Shown here one piece after another: positions 17,291-26,871 of a stretch of DNA of 64,000 nt (position 1 is its first letter; each line of letters starts with the position of its first letter). The stretch is taken from the NCBI RefSeq assembly GCF_022808595.1, contig NZ_JAKUCN010000002.1, positions 487,806 through 551,805 on the forward strand. The letters run 5' to 3'. The notes under the pieces were generated by a model. That model ran no database searches and was not told the DNA's origin. It saw only the letters and a program-made list of their open reading frames with translations. This DNA comes from Microvirga solisilvae (GTDB lineage: Bacteria > Pseudomonadota > Alphaproteobacteria > Rhizobiales > Beijerinckiaceae). The translations under genes and the position numbers were made by a program.

Positions 17291-18232
17291 ATGTTCGGCT
17301 ATGTCGTCACACGCATTCTGTCGGCCGTACCCGTCATGGCCGTCGTGGCAACGATCGTCTTCCTCCTGCTCCATCTGACGCCGGGAGATCCCGCGACGAT
17401 TATTGCAGGCGAGCAGGCGACGGCCGCCGAGATCGAACGGATCCGCACCTCTCTCGGTCTCGACCGGCCATTGCTGCAGCAATTCGTGGGCTGGCTTCTT
17501 CGAATTCTCAGCGGCGATCTCGGCACTTCGATTTATTCAGGCAAGCCCGTCACGGAGCTGATCCTGCAGCGCCTGGAGCCGACCGTGTCGCTCGCGCTCC
17601 TGACATTGTCGATCGCCATCGTCATTGCCGTGCCGACAGGCGTGATCGCGGCGTGGAAGGAAGGAACCTGGGTCGATTGGACCCTGATGTTCCTCGCCAT
17701 CGTGTTCTTCTCGATGCCGATCTTCATCACCGGCTACATCCTTATCTACAATTTCTCCGTCCAATGGCGGATGCTGCCGGTTCAGGGCTATCGCAGTCTC
17801 TCGGACGGAATCGGGCCTTTTCTCTCCCACATGATCCTGCCGGCGATCAGCCTCGGTCTGGTCTATGCTTCTCTCCTTGCGCGCATGAGCCGGTCCGCCA
17901 TGCTGGAAGTCCTGCATCAGGACTACATCCGCACGGCGCGCGCCAAAGGGCTCGGCACGAGCAAGGTGCTTTTTCTCCATGCCTTGAAGAATGCAGCCGT
18001 GCCGATCATCACGACCATCGGCATCGGCCTGATCTTGCTCATCAGCGGCGTGGTGGTGGTCGAGAGCGTCTTTGCCATTCCCGGCATCGGGCGTTTGACC
18101 GTCGACGCCATCCTGCGGCGTGACTATCCCATCATTCAAGGCGTCATTCTGTTCTTCTCGTTCGTCTACGTGATCATCAATCTTCTCATCGATCTCACGT
18201 ATCGCCTTGTCGACCCGCGGATCAAATATTGA
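17291..18232 (+). CDS. ABC transporter permease, DppB/OppB type
   Basis: 313 residues. The N-terminus MFGYVVTRILSAVPVMAVV followed by PGDPATIIAGEQAT is typical of DppB-like permeases, with about six membrane segments. The EAA loop, which contacts the ATPase, is seen at QDYIRTARAKGLGTSKVL, and the protein ends with YRLVDPRIKY as most members do. It pairs with the DppC-type permease encoded next to form the inner-membrane channel. The spacing to the next gene is 44 bases. Confidence 0.95.
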   Translation: MFGYVVTRILSAVPVMAVVATIVFLLLHLTPGDPATIIAGEQATAAEIERIRTSLGLDRPLLQQFVGWLLRILSGDLGTSIYSGKPVTELILQRLEPTVSLALLTLSIAIVIAVPTGVIAAWKEGTWVDWTLMFLAIVFFSMPIFITGYILIYNFSVQWRMLPVQGYRSLSDGIGPFLSHMILPAISLGLVYASLLARMSRSAMLEVLHQDYIRTARAKGLGTSKVLFLHALKNAAVPIITTIGIGLILLISGVVVVESVFAIPGIGRLTVDAILRRDYPIIQGVILFFSFVYVIINLLIDLTYRLVDPRIKY

Positions 18233-18276
18233 TCCCGGCCAATGCATCTTCATGAGGTCCGGACGGAGGCGATAGG

Positions 18277-19191
18277 ATGAGCAGCACAAGGATCATGATC
18301 TCGAGCGATCCGGTTCCGGCGCAGGCATCGGCCGCCGCATCACGGGGCAGGAAGATCGCGCGCTGGATGCTGCGCAATCCCCGCATCGCCTTCGGTGCGG
18401 CGCTGTTCGGAATCATCCTCCTGCTGACGCTCCTGGCTCCTCTTCTATCGCCCTATGACCCGTTGCAGATGAATCCCATGAACCGGCTGAAGCCGCCCTC
18501 AAGCGAGCATCTTCTCGGAACAGACGCCCTCGGCCGCGACGTGTTCACGAGAACCCTCTATGGCGGAAGGGCATCGCTGATGGTTGGCTTCAGCGTGGCG
18601 ATTGCAGCCACGTTCATCGGTCTTTGTATTGGCCTAGTGAGTGGCTATTTCCGTGCGGTGGACAATGTCCTCATGCTTGTCATGAGCGGATTGATGTCGA
18701 TTCCCGGAATCCTTCTTGCCATTGCCATGACGACGCTCTCGAAAGCGAGCGTCACGACGGTCATTCTCGCCATCGTGGTCCCTGAGGTGCCACGCACGGC
18801 CCGCCTCGTCAGGTCGATCGTTCTCACGATCCGGGAGCAACCCTATGTGGATGCCGCCATCGTCACCGGATCGTCGGTTCCGCGCATCCTGTTTCGCCAC
18901 ATCCTGCCGAACACGGCTGCGCCGCTCACGGTGCAGGCAACCTTCATCTGCGCCTCGGCTATCATCGTTGAGGCCTATTTGAGCTTCCTGGGCGCAGGCA
19001 CGCCGCCGGAAGTGCCGAGTTGGGGCAACCTCATCGCGGAAGCGCGCAATTTCATTCGCCTGGCCTTCTGGATCCTGCTCTATCCCGGTCTTCTGCTCGG
19101 TCTCACCGTGCTTTCGGTCAATCTTCTCGGAGACGGTCTGCGGGATCTCCTCGATCCGCGCCTCGCCCGCCAGATGAAAGCGCGCTCATGA
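18277..19191 (+). CDS. ABC transporter permease, DppC/OppC type
   Basis: 304 residues. An N-terminal cytoplasmic tail rich in Arg (KIARWMLRNPRIAFGA) leads into the first membrane segment, followed by the family marker HLLGTDALGRDVFTRTLYGG. The EAA-like loop lies around VDAAIVTGSSVPRILFRHILPN and the C-terminus reads LLGDGLRDLLDPRL, as is usual. It forms a heterodimer with the DppB-type permease. The stop overlaps the first ATPase gene as ATGA, indicating coupled translation. Confidence 0.95.
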   Translation: MSSTRIMISSDPVPAQASAAASRGRKIARWMLRNPRIAFGAALFGIILLLTLLAPLLSPYDPLQMNPMNRLKPPSSEHLLGTDALGRDVFTRTLYGGRASLMVGFSVAIAATFIGLCIGLVSGYFRAVDNVLMLVMSGLMSIPGILLAIAMTTLSKASVTTVILAIVVPEVPRTARLVRSIVLTIREQPYVDAAIVTGSSVPRILFRHILPNTAAPLTVQATFICASAIIVEAYLSFLGAGTPPEVPSWGNLIAEARNFIRLAFWILLYPGLLLGLTVLSVNLLGDGLRDLLDPRLARQMKARS

Positions 19192-20234
19192 TTCCGTCAT
19201 CTCCAACATTACCGTTGTCGGAGCCGGATACCGTTCTCGAGGTGCGGGACCTTCAAGTCCAGTTCGAAACCATCGATGGCGTTGCGCCGGTGCTCGAAGG
19301 TTTGTCCTACAAGCTCCATGCAGGAGAAACGCTCGCCATCGTCGGCGAGAGCGGGTGCGGAAAGACGATTGGCGCTCTATCGCTTCTCCGTCTCGCGCCA
19401 AGTCCGCCGGCGCGGATCACCGGCGGCGCGATCCTCTTAAATGGACGCGATATCCTGACGCTGCCTGAAGAGGACATGCGGGGCATCCGCGGCAATGACA
19501 TCGCGATGATTTTCCAGGAGCCGATGACGGCCCTGAATCCTGTTCTGACCATCGGCCATCAGATTGTCGAACCGCTCATGCTGCACAAGCGTCTCAGCCG
19601 CGCCGCCGCGTGGGAGCGCGCGGTCGAGATGCTGCGGTTGGTAGAAATCCCGGAGCCCGAGCGGCGCGTAAAGGAATATCCGCACCAGCTCTCCGGCGGT
19701 ATGCGGCAGCGGGCGATGATCGCCATGGCTCTGGCCTGCGGGCCGAAGGTTCTTGTGGCGGACGAGCCGACGACGGCGCTCGACGTAACCATCCAAGCGC
19801 AGATTCTGGCGCTGATGGCCGATCTCAAGCGCCGCATCGGAACCGCCATCCTCTTGATCACGCATGATCTCGCCGTTGTCGCTCAAACTGCCGACCGCGT
19901 CGTTGTCATGTATGCCGGTCGTGTGGTGGAGGACGCCTCCGTCTTCGAGCTTTTCGAAAACCCGCGTCATCCCTATACGCGGGGCCTGCTGGCTTCCATC
20001 CCGAAGCTTTCCGATGGGAATGAGCGTCAGAAGCTGGAAGGCATTCCAGGATCCGTTCCGCCCGTAGGGGCCCGGCCGCCGGGATGCACGTTCGCACCCC
20101 GATGCACACTGGCAATCGATGCATGCCGTCAATCGGTTCCTGCGCTCGATTCTGTCAGCCCGACCCACAAGGTCGCGTGCTGGGCGGTCATGGATAAGAC
20201 ATCCAAGAAAGAATTGGAGCGGGCCATTGTCTGA
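19188..20234 (+). CDS. ABC transporter ATP-binding protein, DppD/OppD type
   Basis: 348 residues from the ATG overlapping the permease stop. Walker A is GESGCGKT with Lys59, the ABC signature is LSGGMRQR, Walker B is [12 protein letters not shown], and the switch His lies in [10 protein letters not shown]. The C-terminal OppD extension (after about 240) contains [14 protein letters not shown] and the Cys pattern GCTFAPRC, which in this family can bind an iron-sulfur cluster. It works as a heterodimer with the DppF-type ATPase that follows, powering uptake. The end of the frame overlaps the next start. Confidence 0.95.
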   Translation: MIPSSPTLPLSEPDTVLEVRDLQVQFETIDGVAPVLEGLSYKLHAGETLAIVGESGCGKTIGALSLLRLAPSPPARITGGAILLNGRDILTLPEEDMRGIRGNDIAMIFQEPMTALNPVLTIGHQIVEPLMLHKRLSRAAAWERAVEMLRLVEIPEPERRVKEYPHQLSGGMRQRAMIAMALACGPKVLVADEPTTALDVTIQAQILALMADLKRRIGTAILLITHDLAVVAQTADRVVVMYAGRVVEDASVFELFENPRHPYTRGLLASIPKLSDGNERQKLEGIPGSVPPVGARPPGCTFAPRCTLAIDACRQSVPALDSVSPTHKVACWAVMDKTSKKELERAIV

Positions 20235-21246
20235 ACTCTCATCGTCGCCGCCACTCCTTCAGGTCGATGACCTGATCGTGCGATACCCTGTGAAGAAGGG
20301 GCTTCTTCAACCGCGCAAGCATGTACATGCGGTCAACGGCGTATCCTTCACGGTTCGACGCGGGGAGACGCTTGCGCTCGTCGGCGAAAGTGGATGCGGG
20401 AAGACCACGGTCGGTCGTTCCATCATGCGCCTCGTGCGCCCCAGCTCCGGCGCGATCCGTGTCGATGGCATCGATGTCGCTTCTCTCTCGCGAAGGCAGC
20501 TCAAGCCGTATCGCCGCAAGATCCAGATGGTCTTTCAGGACCCCTATGCCTCATTGAATCCGCGTATGACGGCAGGTGAGATCATCGGTGAACCTCTCGG
20601 CAATTTCGGCATCGCCCATGGTGCAGACCGCGAGAGTCGGATCATGAGCCTTCTCGAACGTGTGGGGCTGGGCCGGTCCCATTTTCATCGCTATCCGCAT
20701 GAGTTCTCAGGCGGGCAGCGGCAGCGTCTCGGCATCGCGCGTGCCCTGGCTGTCGAGCCGTCTCTCATCGTCGGCGACGAGCCGCTTTCCGCACTCGATG
20801 TGTCCGTGCAGGCTCAGATCGTCAATCTTCTGGACCACCTGCAGCAGGAATTCGGGCTCTCTTACCTGTTCATTGCTCACGATCTCGCGGTCGTGCAGCA
20901 GATCAGCCACCGCGTCGCCGTGATGTATCTCGGGCGCATCGTTGAGATCGGCGAGACGGCGGATATTTTCCGCGCTCCAATCCATCCTTATACGCAGGCG
21001 CTTCTCGCTGCCGTCCCACTGCCCGATCCGAGGAAGAGACGGACCATTGAGCCTCTACGCGGCGAGGTTCCAAGCCCGATTTCGCCTCCCTCGGGATGCG
21101 CCTTCCATCCCAGGTGCCCTCTTGCCGAAGATCGATGCCGGCGCGAGGTTCCGCGCGCTCAGGAGTTCCAAGCCGGACATTTCGCAGCATGCCACGTAAT
21201 GGCGCGTAATAACCAATATGCAGCTTTGCAGCCCGTCACAGCATAG
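20227..21246 (+). CDS. ABC transporter ATP-binding protein, DppF/OppF type
   Basis: 339 residues from TTG 20227, which overlaps the previous gene by eight bases and has GGAG upstream; the frame is open further left, but those codons fall deep inside the previous gene. Walker A is GESGCGKTT, the signature FSGGQRQRLGIARAL, Walker B LIVGDEPLSALD, and the C-terminal oligopeptide extension has HPYTQALLAAVPLP and GCAFHPRCPLA. It completes the five-gene transporter. The TTG start is inferred; an undetected alternative is possible because no ATG lies nearby. Confidence 0.92.
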   Translation: MSELSSSPPLLQVDDLIVRYPVKKGLLQPRKHVHAVNGVSFTVRRGETLALVGESGCGKTTVGRSIMRLVRPSSGAIRVDGIDVASLSRRQLKPYRRKIQMVFQDPYASLNPRMTAGEIIGEPLGNFGIAHGADRESRIMSLLERVGLGRSHFHRYPHEFSGGQRQRLGIARALAVEPSLIVGDEPLSALDVSVQAQIVNLLDHLQQEFGLSYLFIAHDLAVVQQISHRVAVMYLGRIVEIGETADIFRAPIHPYTQALLAAVPLPDPRKRRTIEPLRGEVPSPISPPSGCAFHPRCPLAEDRCRREVPRAQEFQAGHFAACHVMARNNQYAALQPVTA

Positions 21247-21286
21247 TGAGGGGCTACCCGCCTTTTCGATCCTATAAGAAGTATAC

Positions 21287-21324
21287 AATATTCTCGGTGA
21301 CTGATTGTGAATATTCTCGATGAC
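21287..21324 (+). repeat. 15-base direct repeat spanning the dsdA start
   Basis: AATATTCTCGGTGAC at 21287-21301 recurs as AATATTCTCGATGAC at 21310-21324, 23 bases on, with one mismatch; the second copy begins within the first codons of dsdA. Just upstream is an A+T-rich stretch with TATACAAT, a possible -10 region for a separate dsdA promoter. The spacing of about two helical turns would suit tandem binding of a regulator. No -35 could be identified with confidence. Confidence 0.4.
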
Positions 21325-22617
21325 AACGCACGTGCGCTAAAACCTGCTGGCGGTGTTCTGGATCAGGTGCGTGCCGGTGAGCCGACGGTTTGGTTCAATC
21401 CCTCTCTGCCCCAGGCATCAAGCGCTTTTGCGAAGATCGATCTTCCCGTGATGGGCGTCGAAGAGGCTGTCAGTCGCTGGCGTCGTTTCGCTCCGCTATT
21501 GGCATGCCTCTTTCCGGATGCTCACGGAACAGAGGGGCGCATCGACTCGCCGCTGTTGCCTCTGTCGCCCGACCTAGCCATACGCATCACGGATGGCCTG
21601 TCGAAGACCGCTTTCGTCAAGGCGGATCACGCTCTGCCGCTGACCGGCACCATCAAGGCGCGCGGCGGTGTCTATGAGGTTCTCGTCTATGCGGAAGAAT
21701 TGGCGCTGCGAACGGGCCTGATCGGCAACAAAGCAAGTTACGACATTCTGGCAACCGAGACGGCAAGGTCTCTATTCGCGCAACATACGATCCTGGTCGG
21801 CAGTACGGGCAATCTCGGTTTCAGCGTCGGCGTGATCGGACGGGCTCTCGGCTTCAATGTCGAGGTTCACATGTCGAGCGATGCAAAAGAATGGAAGAAA
21901 GCGCGCCTGCGCAATCTCGGCGTCCGCGTGGTCGAGCACGAGGCCGACTATTCCGTTGCTGTCGCCGGAGCCCGCGACTCGGCCTCGAAGCGAGGCTCCT
22001 GTCATTTCGTCGACGACGAGAATTCACGTCTGCTGTTCTTCGGCTATTCGGCGGCAGCGCTGGATCTCGCAGCGCAGATCAAGACATCGGGCACCGAGGT
22101 CTCTGAACAGAATCCGATCGCCGTTTTCCTTCCATGCGGGGTAGGGGGCGCTCCCGGTGGAGTAGCGTTTGGGTTGAAATCGATCTTCGGCGACGCCGTT
22201 CAATGCGTTTTCGTCGAGCCTGTCGCTTCCCCCTGCATGCTGGTGCAGCTCGCTGCAGGAACCGGCCGTCCTGTCAGCGTCTACGATTTCGGCCTCGACA
22301 ACAAAACAGCAGCCGATGGACTTGCCGTGCCCCAAGCTTCCATGCTGGTCGCTGAAGCCATGCAGCATCTGGTGAATGCTGTGGTGACAGTCTCCGACGA
22401 CAGCCTGTTCTCCTGGGTTGGGACCTTGTTCGACGAGGCGGGTATGAAGCTGGAGCCTTCCGCCGCCTCGGGATTTGCGGCCCTCGCCCGCTATCTCAAA
22501 GGGTTGCGAATGCAGGGAGGCCGGCTTCCTTCTGCGTGCATCGTTTGGACGACAGGCGGCTCTCAACTTCCTGCGGAAGAGTTCGAGAAGGTATTGGCGC
22601 AGGCCAGGGTCCTTTAA
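21307..22617 (+). CDS. dsdA: D-serine ammonia-lyase (D-serine dehydratase)
   Basis: 436 residues, GTG start with only a weak Shine-Dalgarno. The PLP-binding lysine is Lys117 in the DsdA motif LPLTGTIKARGGVYEVL, and the phosphate-binding loop is VGSTGNLGFSVG. VEVHMSSDAKEWKKARLR is also typical of the family. The enzyme converts D-serine to pyruvate and ammonia in the cytoplasm. It follows the peptide-type transporter by 60 bases on the same strand. This suggests that D-serine or a D-serine-containing compound is used by the cluster, though it may have its own promoter. Length matches the E. coli enzyme closely. Confidence 0.95.
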   Translation: MNILDDNARALKPAGGVLDQVRAGEPTVWFNPSLPQASSAFAKIDLPVMGVEEAVSRWRRFAPLLACLFPDAHGTEGRIDSPLLPLSPDLAIRITDGLSKTAFVKADHALPLTGTIKARGGVYEVLVYAEELALRTGLIGNKASYDILATETARSLFAQHTILVGSTGNLGFSVGVIGRALGFNVEVHMSSDAKEWKKARLRNLGVRVVEHEADYSVAVAGARDSASKRGSCHFVDDENSRLLFFGYSAAALDLAAQIKTSGTEVSEQNPIAVFLPCGVGGAPGGVAFGLKSIFGDAVQCVFVEPVASPCMLVQLAAGTGRPVSVYDFGLDNKTAADGLAVPQASMLVAEAMQHLVNAVVTVSDDSLFSWVGTLFDEAGMKLEPSAASGFAALARYLKGLRMQGGRLPSACIVWTTGGSQLPAEEFEKVLAQARVL

Positions 22618-22691
22618 GTCGAGACGCAATTCTCGTGCTCAGGAGAAGCAGTCTACAGGCGAAAGGTACGAATTTTCAGGAGGTTGGATAA

Positions 22692-22781
22692 TGGCGGAGA
22701 GGGGGAGATTCGAACTCCCGATACGGTTGCCCGTATGCCGCATTTCGAGTGCGGTGCATTCAACCACTCTGCCACCTCTCC
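22692..22781 (-). tRNA. tRNA-Ser (anticodon CGA)
   Basis: Read on the minus strand, a 90-base sequence folds as a class II tRNA. The acceptor stem is GGAGAGG with CCTCTCC, the D arm contains GGTTGAATGCA, the anticodon loop CTCGAAA carries CGA, a long variable arm follows, and the T arm has GTTCGAATC. Discriminator G and CCA are encoded (CCA at 22692-22694). It reads UCG serine codons. Its 3' end faces dsdA. It stands alone between dsdA and the ribosomal protein genes. Confidence 0.96.
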
Positions 22782-22892
22782 GGGTCGCGAAGGCCCTCAG
22801 GCCCGCTGGTTGAGGCGGGGTGGATATCACGGGCTTGGCGGGTCTTCAAGCACCTCCGGCATGTTTTTGCGGGGTTTTTGCAGGGTTCTTGA

Positions 22893-22921
22893 TTGACAAA
22901 ACACCGGGGAGCCCGTAGGTA
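22893..22921 (+). promoter_or_regulatory. Possible promoter of the rplU operon
   Basis: The 284 bases between the tRNA and rplU contain TTGACA (22893-22898), and after 17 bases TAGGTA (22916-22921), a fair -35 and a weak -10. The distance to rplU (about 145 bases) leaves room for a leader. No gene is seen in this gap. L21 operons in other bacteria can be regulated in their leaders, but no known leader motif was recognised here. Confidence 0.4.
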
Positions 22922-23065
22922 AGCCTCCTCTATGAGCGGGCACGAGTGTCTGCTCGTATTCATGCGGCTGCGCCAAGCGGCCGTGAAACGAAGCCGGAAA
23001 CTGCCAAAAAGCCAAGCCTGCGGGTCTTTTCCCGTTGAGATTTGGGTTTGAACACGAGGATCAAG

Positions 23066-23458
23066 ATGTTCGCAGTGATCAAGACCGGCGGCAAGCAGTA
23101 TCGCGTTGCCGCCAACGACGTCATCACCGTCGCCACGCTCGCAGGCGAGCCGGGCACCGCCGTTACCTTCGACCAGGTTCTCATGGTCACCAACGACGGC
23201 ACGACCCAGGTTGGCGCCCCCCTCATCGAGGGCGTGACTGTGGCAGGCGAAGTGGTGGAACACACCCGCGGCGAGAAGGTCATCTCCTTCAAGAAGCGCC
23301 GTCGCCAGAATTCGCGCCGCAAGCGCGGGCATCGCCAGGACTATACCGTTGTGCGGATCACCGAGATCCTCGCCGGTGGCGCGAAGCCCAAGAAGGCTGC
23401 GGCCAAGAAGACCACCAAGGCTGCGGCTGACGAAGCTGCGCCGGCCAGCGCTGAATAA
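23066..23458 (+). CDS. rplU: 50S ribosomal protein L21
   Basis: 130 residues from ATG 23066, which has GAGGA upstream; a start 24 bases earlier is possible but not typical. MFAVIKTGGKQYRV is the universal L21 N-terminus. KKRRRQNSRRKRGHRQDYTVVRI is the conserved rRNA-binding region. An Ala/Lys-rich tail (KKAAAKKTTKAA) extends beyond the core, as is common in this order. It binds 23S rRNA and is paired with rpmA 38 bases downstream, as in most bacteria. Confidence 0.97.
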   Translation: MFAVIKTGGKQYRVAANDVITVATLAGEPGTAVTFDQVLMVTNDGTTQVGAPLIEGVTVAGEVVEHTRGEKVISFKKRRRQNSRRKRGHRQDYTVVRITEILAGGAKPKKAAAKKTTKAAADEAAPASAE

Positions 23459-23496
23459 GCGTCGGCACCTGAAACAGAACACGGGAGTACACACCC

Positions 23497-23763
23497 ATGG
23501 CTCATAAAAAAGCAGGCGGTTCGTCTCGCAACGGTCGCGACTCCGAAGGCCGTCGCCTCGGCGTCAAGAAGTTCGGTGACCAGCAGGTTGTCGCCGGCAA
23601 CATCATTATTCGTCAGCGCGGCACGAAATGGCATGCCGGCGCCAATGTCGGCATGGGCAAAGACCACACCCTCTTTGCCACGGCCAATGGCCGAGTCCGA
23701 TTCCTGACGCGTCAAGGCCGAGCATTCGTATCGGTCGTACCGGCCCAAGAGGCAGCAGAATAA
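23497..23763 (+). CDS. rpmA: 50S ribosomal protein L27
   Basis: 88 residues. [20 protein letters not shown] is the diagnostic L27 N-terminus, which reaches towards the peptidyl transferase centre, and no removable extension precedes it. [15 protein letters not shown] and GKDHTLFA follow in the expected places. It is directly downstream of rplU and is followed by a strong terminator. Confidence 0.98.
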   Translation: MAHKKAGGSSRNGRDSEGRRLGVKKFGDQQVVAGNIIIRQRGTKWHAGANVGMGKDHTLFATANGRVRFLTRQGRAFVSVVPAQEAAE

Positions 23764-23869
23764 ACGGCGAGAGCAAAACGAAGGAGCTCCCGCCGGCATC
23801 ACACCGACCCGGCGGATCAAAAGCTCCAAGTTAGGCCCCAAAGGCCAAGCTCAGATCCAAGAACCGACA

Positions 23870-23904
23870 GGGGAGGTGGGATGTCCACCTCCCCTTCGTG
23901 TTTT
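23870..23904 (+). terminator. Rho-independent-type terminator after rpmA
   Basis: GGGGAGGTGG (23870-23879) pairs perfectly with CCACCTCCCC (23885-23894) around a five-base loop, followed by TTCGTGTTTT. It would end the rplU-rpmA transcript before the acetyltransferase and obg genes. Confidence 0.75.
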
Positions 23905-23942
23905 CCGGGCCAACGAAGCCCAATTCGGATCGGAGCAAGACC

Positions 23943-24593
23943 ATGTTTCCCGACCTCACCCGTGACGATGTGTTCCGTCTCGAGACCCGCCGCCTGTGGC
24001 TGCGTTGGCCTCGCCTTGCGGATGCTCAAGCCGTCGTACGCCTTGCCGGTGAGAAAGCTGTCGCGGACATGACGGCTCGAATTCCGCATCCATACTCTCC
24101 AGATCAAGCGGAGCGGTTCATCTTCCAGGCGAGACGCTCCAACGCGGATGGCGAGAGCCTGCAGCTGGCGATTACGCCGAAGGGCAAGCCCAACAGCCTC
24201 ATCGGCATGGTGGGCATCGGCCCGGACCCTGACACGGGCAAGCCCAATCTCGGCTATTGGCTCGGCACGCCCCATTGGGGCCAGGGCTATGGCACGGAAG
24301 CGGCCCGCGCCTTGATCGATGCCTTCTTCGCCTATGGCGAGGGGGACGAGATCACCGCCTGCGCCCGGGTGATCAACCCGAGTTCCCGGCGCGTGCTGGA
24401 GAAGTGCGGCTTCGCCTATCAGGGCGCCGGACTCTCGGAGCTGCCCGCCCGGTGCGGTCTTTATCCCGTCGACCATTTCCGCCTCGACCGGCGGACTTGG
24501 GAGAGCCTGAAGACCTGGAGCCATACGGGCTTCATCCCCGAGCCTGCCTCCGTCGAGGTCGAGATGGATCGCTCTCTCTCGCTCGCGAGCTAG
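23943..24593 (+). CDS. GNAT family N-acetyltransferase next to obg
   Basis: 216 residues from ATG 23943, with CGGAG eight bases upstream. An earlier in-frame ATG lies beside the terminator and is less likely. The RimJ/RimL-type start RLETRRLWLRWPRLADAQ, the acetyl-CoA loop HWGQGYGTEAARALIDAFF and the closing INPSSRRVLEKCGFAYQG are all present. A GNAT gene between rpmA and obg is a recurring arrangement in Hyphomicrobiales. Substrate unknown; protein N-terminal acetylation would be in keeping with the family. Confidence 0.9.
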   Translation: MFPDLTRDDVFRLETRRLWLRWPRLADAQAVVRLAGEKAVADMTARIPHPYSPDQAERFIFQARRSNADGESLQLAITPKGKPNSLIGMVGIGPDPDTGKPNLGYWLGTPHWGQGYGTEAARALIDAFFAYGEGDEITACARVINPSSRRVLEKCGFAYQGAGLSELPARCGLYPVDHFRLDRRTWESLKTWSHTGFIPEPASVEVEMDRSLSLAS

Positions 24594-24697
24594 AGCAAAG
24601 ATCGTTAATCCTGAGGCGCTCCCGTAAAACCATTCGGGGGCGCTTCTCTTTTGTACGCGTTGCCGACAACCATGTTGTCCCGTAAAGGATACGGGTT

Positions 24698-25735
24698 ATG
24701 AAATTTCTCGACCAAGCCAAGATCTATATTCGTTCCGGCAACGGAGGCGGTGGCGCCATCTCGTTCCGCCGTGAAAAGTTCATCGAGTTCGGCGGGCCGG
24801 ACGGCGGCGATGGCGGCCGTGGCGGCGACGTGTGGGCCGAATGCGTGGAGGGGCTGAACACCCTCATCGACTACCGCTACCAGCAGCATTTCAAGGCCAA
24901 GACCGGCGGTCACGGCATGGGCAAGAACCGCGCGGGCGCCAAGGGCGCCGACATGGTGCTCAAAGTCCCGGCCGGCACCGAGATTCTGGAGGAGGACGGC
25001 GAGACCGTCATCGCCGACATGACCCATGTGGGCCAGCGGGTGCTGCTTGCCAAGGGCGGCAATGGCGGCTTCGGCAATGCCTATTTCACCACCTCCACCA
25101 ACCGCGCTCCGCGCCGGGCCAATCCCGGCCAGGAGGGCGTGGAGATGACGATCATCCTGCGCCTGAAGCTGATCGCGGATGCGGGCCTCGTCGGGTTGCC
25201 CAATGCGGGCAAGTCCACGTTCCTCGCCACCGTCACCTCGGCGAAGCCCAAGATTGCGGATTATCCCTTCACCACGCTGCATCCCGGCCTCGGCGTTGTC
25301 CGCGCCTATAGCCGCGAGTTCGTGCTGGCCGACATTCCCGGTCTCATCGAAGGTGCATCGGAAGGCGTCGGCCTCGGCGATAAATTCCTGAGCCACGTGG
25401 AGCGCTGCCGCGTGCTGCTCCATCTTGTCGAAGGCACGAGCGAGGATGCGGGCGAGGCCTATAAGACCGTGCGTCACGAGATCGAGGCCTATGGCCACGG
25501 CCTTGCCGACAAGCCCGAGATTGTTGCCCTCTCGAAGGCGGATGCGCTCGATGAGGAAACGCTCAAGGAGCAGCTGAAGAAGCTGAAGAAGGCCTGCAAG
25601 CGCACGCCTCTCGTCATCTCCTCCGCATCGGGCCAGGGCGTGCAGGAGGTTCTGCAATCCCTGCTCACCGTGATCGACGAAGCCAAGGCCGAGGAAACGG
25701 AAAGTGCCGCGCCCCAGGAAGAGTGGCATCCGTGA
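24698..25735 (+). CDS. obgE: Obg family GTPase (CgtA), ribosome assembly
   Basis: 345 residues. The N-terminal Gly-rich Obg fold (about 1-158) includes the typical GGDGGRGGD and KGGNGGFGN segments. The G domain has the P-loop GLPNAGKST, switch region [22 protein letters not shown], and the base-specificity motif SKAD. No long C-terminal extension is present. The protein acts in 50S subunit maturation and stress signalling. The stop overlaps proB. Confidence 0.97.
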   Translation: MKFLDQAKIYIRSGNGGGGAISFRREKFIEFGGPDGGDGGRGGDVWAECVEGLNTLIDYRYQQHFKAKTGGHGMGKNRAGAKGADMVLKVPAGTEILEEDGETVIADMTHVGQRVLLAKGGNGGFGNAYFTTSTNRAPRRANPGQEGVEMTIILRLKLIADAGLVGLPNAGKSTFLATVTSAKPKIADYPFTTLHPGLGVVRAYSREFVLADIPGLIEGASEGVGLGDKFLSHVERCRVLLHLVEGTSEDAGEAYKTVRHEIEAYGHGLADKPEIVALSKADALDEETLKEQLKKLKKACKRTPLVISSASGQGVQEVLQSLLTVIDEAKAEETESAAPQEEWHP

Positions 25736-26862
25736 GCCCGCAGGTCAGCCAGTTCCGCCGCGTCGTTCTGAAAGTCGGCTCCGCGCTGCTCGTTGACCGC
25801 GCGCGCGGGCGGCTGAACCATGCATGGCTTGCGGCACTTGCTGAGGACATTGCCGATCTTCACGCCAAAGGCGCGGATGTTCTCGTGGTGTCGTCCGGCG
25901 CGATTGCCATGGGCCGCACGGTGCTCGGGCTTCCCTCCGGTCCTTTGAAGCTGGAAGAGAGTCAGGCCGCAGCAGCCGTCGGCCAGATCGCGCTTGCGCG
26001 CACCTGGTCGGAGGTTCTGGCGCATCACGGCATCACGGCGGGTCAAATTCTCGTGACGCTCTCCGACACGGAAGAGCGCCGCCGCTATCTCAATGCGCGT
26101 GCGACTACGTTGAAGCTTCTCGAGATGCGCGCCGTGCCCGTCATCAACGAGAACGACACGGTCGCGACATCCGAAATCCGCTACGGCGACAATGACAGGC
26201 TGGCCGCGCGCGTCGCCACCATGATCGGCGCGGATCTTCTGGTGCTGTTCTCCGATATCGATGGGCTCTACACCGCGCCGCCGGCCTCCGATCCGAGTGC
26301 CGAGCATATTCCGGTGGTCGAGCGCATTACGCCCGCCATCGAGGCGATGGCGGGAGGTGCGGCCTCCGAACTCTCGCGCGGTGGCATGCGCACGAAGATC
26401 GAAGCCGGCAAGATCGCAACCGCCGGCGGTACGCATATGATCATCGCCGATGGACGGACGAAGAACCCATTGAAGCGCGTCGCCGATGGGGGGCGCTGCA
26501 CCTGGTTCCTCACGCCCTCCAATCCCGCGACCGCGCGCAAAACGTGGATCGCTGGTGCGCTTGAGCCGCGCGGCACGCTCGTCGTCGATGAAGGCGCGGC
26601 GCGCGCGCTTCAAGGTGGCGCGAGCCTGCTGCCGGTCGGCGTGCGGCGCATCGAAGGCACGTTCCATCGCGGCGATGCGGTAACGATCCGCGACGAGAGC
26701 CGCGTTCTCGGGCGCGGCCTCGTGGCCTATGATGCGGAGGAAGCCACCCGCATCATCGGTCGCCCAAGCCGCGAGATCGAAACCATCCTCGGCTATCCTG
26801 GGCGAACCGAAATGGTTCACCGGGACGACATGGCGTTGGATACCGGAACGGCGAATTCCTGA
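25732..26862 (+). CDS. proB: Glutamate 5-kinase
   Basis: 376 residues from GTG 25732, which overlaps the obg stop (GTGA) and has AGGAAGAG nine bases upstream; an in-frame GTG at 25723 lies too close to that site. The amino-acid kinase domain starts [12 protein letters not shown] and contains [18 protein letters not shown] and [11 protein letters not shown]-terminal PUA domain follows (about 280-370). It catalyses the first step of proline synthesis, ATP-dependent phosphorylation of glutamate, and feeds ProA, encoded nine bases downstream. Confidence 0.96.
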   Translation: MSPQVSQFRRVVLKVGSALLVDRARGRLNHAWLAALAEDIADLHAKGADVLVVSSGAIAMGRTVLGLPSGPLKLEESQAAAAVGQIALARTWSEVLAHHGITAGQILVTLSDTEERRRYLNARATTLKLLEMRAVPVINENDTVATSEIRYGDNDRLAARVATMIGADLLVLFSDIDGLYTAPPASDPSAEHIPVVERITPAIEAMAGGAASELSRGGMRTKIEAGKIATAGGTHMIIADGRTKNPLKRVADGGRCTWFLTPSNPATARKTWIAGALEPRGTLVVDEGAARALQGGASLLPVGVRRIEGTFHRGDAVTIRDESRVLGRGLVAYDAEEATRIIGRPSREIETILGYPGRTEMVHRDDMALDTGTANS

Positions 26863-26871
26863 GAGAAGAGC

